Source: Diphasiastrum complanatum (Eukaryota > Streptophyta > Lycopodiopsida > Lycopodiales > Lycopodiaceae). From it: 64,000 bases of DNA. Both the position numbers and the translations under genes were made by a program. The DNA is taken from positions 18,723-82,722 of the forward strand of contig MU832190.1 in the NCBI GenBank assembly GCA_029204225.1. The letters run 5' to 3'. How positions within the stretch are numbered: position 1 is the first letter of the stretch; each line of letters begins with the position of its first letter. Under the pieces are notes generated by a model. The model searched no databases. It saw only the letters and a program-made list of their open reading frames with translations, and was not told the origin of the DNA. Positions 60,871 through 64,000 of this stretch are shown here, piece by piece.

Positions 60871-63800
60871 AGTAGCGCTTCACCCTTTACTCGAGTATCA
60901 AGTAAATGTCCTTGAAGATCAGCTAACTGAAGTGATCCATTGTTAAAAACTTCTATGACTTTATACAGTCCCATCCATCTAGTATGTAATTTCCCAGGAA
61001 ACAACATGTGTCTGTTATCATACAGAAGCACGTAGTCCCCTCGTTTAATTTTTATTTTCTTAATGGATTGGTCAAAAATTTCTTTTCTTTTATTCTGAAC
61101 TCGTTCAGTCTCGATTAATGAAAGACAATTATCCTCTTCCAGTTGCATCAAATATATCATCCGCTCCCGGAGACTATCGTGTTCATCCATTCGCTCTTCA
61201 TTATTAATGCGAAACGTCGGAACTTCGAATTCTATTGGTAGTATGGGATGCATTCCATATACAAGATAGTATGGAGTCTACCTAGTTGTAATCTTTTCAG
61301 CAGTTCTGTATGCCCATAAGAGAAATGGTAACTTCTGATCCCAATCAGAAGAATGTGTTTCCGTTACTTTATTCAAAATTTTACACAGAATTCCGTTTTT
61401 CCCCTCCGTAAGCCCATTCGCTTTTGGATTATATGGAGTGGTTTGGCGTTGTATAATAGAAAAATATGACAACATGGCCTCGATGGTCTGATTAAGAAAA
61501 TGGGTTCCCCTATCACTAATGAGTTCTAAGAGACATCCATATCGCGTGATAATGTTTTGGAATAAAAACTTTGCTATAGTCTTAGCATCGTTCTTAATTG
61601 TAGCTTCGGCCTCTACCATCTTGGTAGCATAGTCCGTGGCAACGAGAATGTAACGACGACGAGTTTTATGTGTGATTGGTTTGATAGGCCCTACAAAATC
61701 TATCCCCCACTTCTCAAAGGGTGCTAAGGGAATAATTGGAGTAAGCGGCCAATGTGTCGCGAAGCTGGGTTTCCCCATCCTTTGACATGCATCACATCTT
61801 TGAATGAATAATTTAACATCTCTATAGACGGTAGGCCACCAATATTTAGCATTGAAAATTTCTTTTGCAGTGTTTTTAAGAGCATAGTGACCTCCCGAAT
61901 CTTCCTCATGTAATGCACTTATTACAGCGGTTGTCTCGGTTGGTTCTAAACATCAGCGAAGACTATCGTCAGCTCCTAACTTATACAATATTCTATTTAC
62001 AATCATATAAGGTCCTACTTTTGAAAGAAAAATAGTTTTTTTTTGTTTATTAAAATGTTCAAGATAAATCTGGTCCTGTAAAAAGTTAATAATGTCCATA
62101 TAAATTGATAATATCATTCCTAGTGCTTCTCTTCTGTAGCGAAATAATTCTTTTCTGACGCAGCGAGTTGCCTACCTGCATAATAAATTGGGTAATCTAT
62201 ATTTTGGTCATCTTTCTGACTAAGCACTACACCTATTGCAAACGATGACGTATCTACATATACATGGAACTTTTTAGCCCAATTTGGAGGTCTGACTCCA
62301 GTGGCTTCTACTAATGACTGTTTCAATTGATCAAAAGCTTGCTGATGGTCCTGTGACAAATGGTGCTCAACAGACTTTTTTAATAAACTTGTTAAAGGAG
62401 TTGCTATTATGGCATAATCCTTAATTATCCTACGATAATAACCTATGTGTCCTAGAAAACCTCTAAGCTCTCATAGATTAGTTGGTTCTAATAACTCTAA
62501 AATCTTTTTTACTTTTTCGATGTCGGCTTGGATACCGTCCTTTGAAATTTTATGTCCTAACAGGATGCCTTCCCTCATCCCAAAGTAACACTTGGCTGGA
62601 TGCAATTTAAGATATGTCTCTTGACATCTTCTCAATGTTTTCTCTAATGCGTCTAAATGGTCTTTAGTTGATGAATAGACACAAAAGTCATCCATGAAAA
62701 TTTCTAAAAACTTTCTTAAAAAATTATGAAAATATTTGTCATCATATGTTGGAATGTGGCAAGTGCATTACAAAGACCAAAGGGCCTTCACGTATACGCT
62801 CTTGAATCTATCTTCCTCCTTTATAAAAACTTGGTTATAACCTGAGAATCCATCTAAAAAGCTATAACATTCATGACCAGCTACCTGGTCAAGAATAGTA
62901 TCTGTATACGGCAGAGGATGATAATCCTTTGTTGTAGCAGCATTTAGTTTCCTAAAATCTTGGCAAACTCTAATCTTTTCTGTCTTCTTCTTAGGTACTA
63001 TAACTATTGGTGACACCTACTCATCGCTTAGAACAAGATATATACCCTTCGAAGTATAGCTCGAGGATGATGTAGGTGTCTCACCTTCGTACTTATCCTT
63101 TTCACATGATATAGAAATTCTTTTGTGACTTTTCCCCATCGATGTCTCCATCTGGTCTCTGAAGGTAATCTCCTTCTTCTTCCAGTGGGTTATGACATCG
63201 GCCTGGTAGAGCCATGGTCATCCTAATAACATTTATATGACGATTGTCTTGTAGTTCCTAATATTATAAAATTTATAAGAAACTTATGGTCTCCAATATA
63301 AACTGTAACTTGAGACAATTCTCCTATTGGTGATCTTCTAGTTACATCAGCTAACCTTAAATGTCTTAAGGTAGGTGCTATTCTATAATGAATGCCTAAT
63401 TCATATGATGTTTCTTCAGTCATTATGTTTACGCTAGATCCAGAATCTATGGGTACACTATCTAAGATGTAGCCATTGATTACTACCTGAATCTCGGGTT
63501 GACCTTCATCACCGTAATCATTTATTCCTACATTGACTACTGGTAACTTTGCTTTTCTTTTTCTTTTATTTTGCGAAAATTGCTTAATTTCTTTCTTGTA
63601 ATATTGATTATCGTCTAATAGCTATTTAAAAGTAATATTAGACATTCTATAGACAAGGTCTTATATATATCATAAGAATGATTTCTAAGTGGCGATGGAT
63701 CTTTAGGTATCTCATTACTTATAGCTGGATCTGAAAATGTTATTTTTTTAACTTTTCTAGTTTCTTCATCTAAAAGCTTTTTAGCTTCTAAACTAATATC

Positions 63801-64000
63801 AACATCATAATGTTTTTCAGTAGGCCTATCAAGGTCTAATTCTTTACTATTAGGAATTTTTACTAACTTTTTTGTGACCTTCATTTTTTCTGTCGTGTTT
63901 TTTGCGGTTTTTGCAAATTTCGTCTTAGTTTTCTTCTTATCTTTAAGAGTTAAAGAATCTTTACTACTTCTAGTAGTTACTTTATTTATCTCTACATCTA
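60871..64000 (-). pseudogene. Ty3/gypsy pol: protease, RT, integrase
   Basis: Reading on the reverse strand from the window edge: a Lys-rich linker, protease with DSGSS at 63447-63433, RT with VCQDFRKLNAATTKDYHPLP and YSFLDGFSGYNQ, catalytic MDDF starting at 62695, LKLHPAKCYFGMREGILLGH and RELRGFLGH-like thumb, RNase H start FHVYVDTSSFAIGVVLSQKD and YPIYYAGRQLAASEKNYF. RNase H is cut near 62110. Integrase follows: HHCC finger (HEEDSGGHY..CDACQR), GIDFVGP, ISDRGTHF and the Glu in NGLTEGKNG, giving the DDE set, then the C-terminal LHTRWMGLYKVIEVF and LQGHLLDTRVK. Several frameshifts and stops. It is the better-preserved relative of the fragment at 3781-4882. Confidence 0.92.

Overview
The window reads as intergenic DNA from a land plant with a large, transposon-rich nuclear genome. 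Evidence is the abundance of plant-type Ty1/copia and Ty3/gypsy retrotransposon fragments, primer-binding sites complementary to plant initiator-Met tRNA (TGGTATCAGAGCC), A+T-rich composition, and long GA, CA and CAA microsatellites. No intact host gene, rRNA or tRNA was recognised. The lineage within land plants cannot be fixed from the sequence.

Layout. 1-1826: a copia RT/RNase H remnant fused to the gag/protease part of another copia family. 1827-2523: an LTR fragment and a minisatellite. 2554-3780: decayed copia integrase/RT. 3781-8930: the 3' half of a gypsy element with a repeat-rich spacer, a long decayed extra ORF with a coiled coil, and a probable 3' LTR. 8979-10640: copia and gypsy gag relics. 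10641-18780: no recognisable gene, one LTR with a primer-binding site. 18780-21176: a reverse-strand chromovirus relic and another LTR. 21177-26600: no recognisable gene. 26611-30022: a (GA)n tract, a reverse copia gag/protease, and a forward copia RNase H plus LTR.

31021-41739 is the best-resolved structure. A non-autonomous copia derivative (31026-41734, target duplication TATAG) carries a nearly complete reverse-strand copia element (31354-37501, target duplication CTAAC) inside its 5' LTR. By my eye alignment the LTR pairs differ by about 1.2% (inner) and 2.1% (outer), matching the nesting order.

41890-48480: relics of gypsy integrase, a cluster of palindromes, and copia elements on both strands. 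48500-56385: another decayed copia derivative containing a tandem duplication of about 680 bp. Its first unit is split by a 4.56-kb coding-poor LTR element (49086-53641, target duplication CAAAG, LTRs about 5% different). 56386-59771: unannotated DNA with a hairpin, simple repeats and a 213-216-bp tandem repeat. 59772-64000: a forward gypsy gag facing a reverse gypsy pol that runs off the window end.

Nearly all coding sequences are disrupted, so nothing here works as a pathway. The main interest is the order of insertions, the two non-autonomous derivatives, the gypsy extra ORF, and microsatellites at element junctions.
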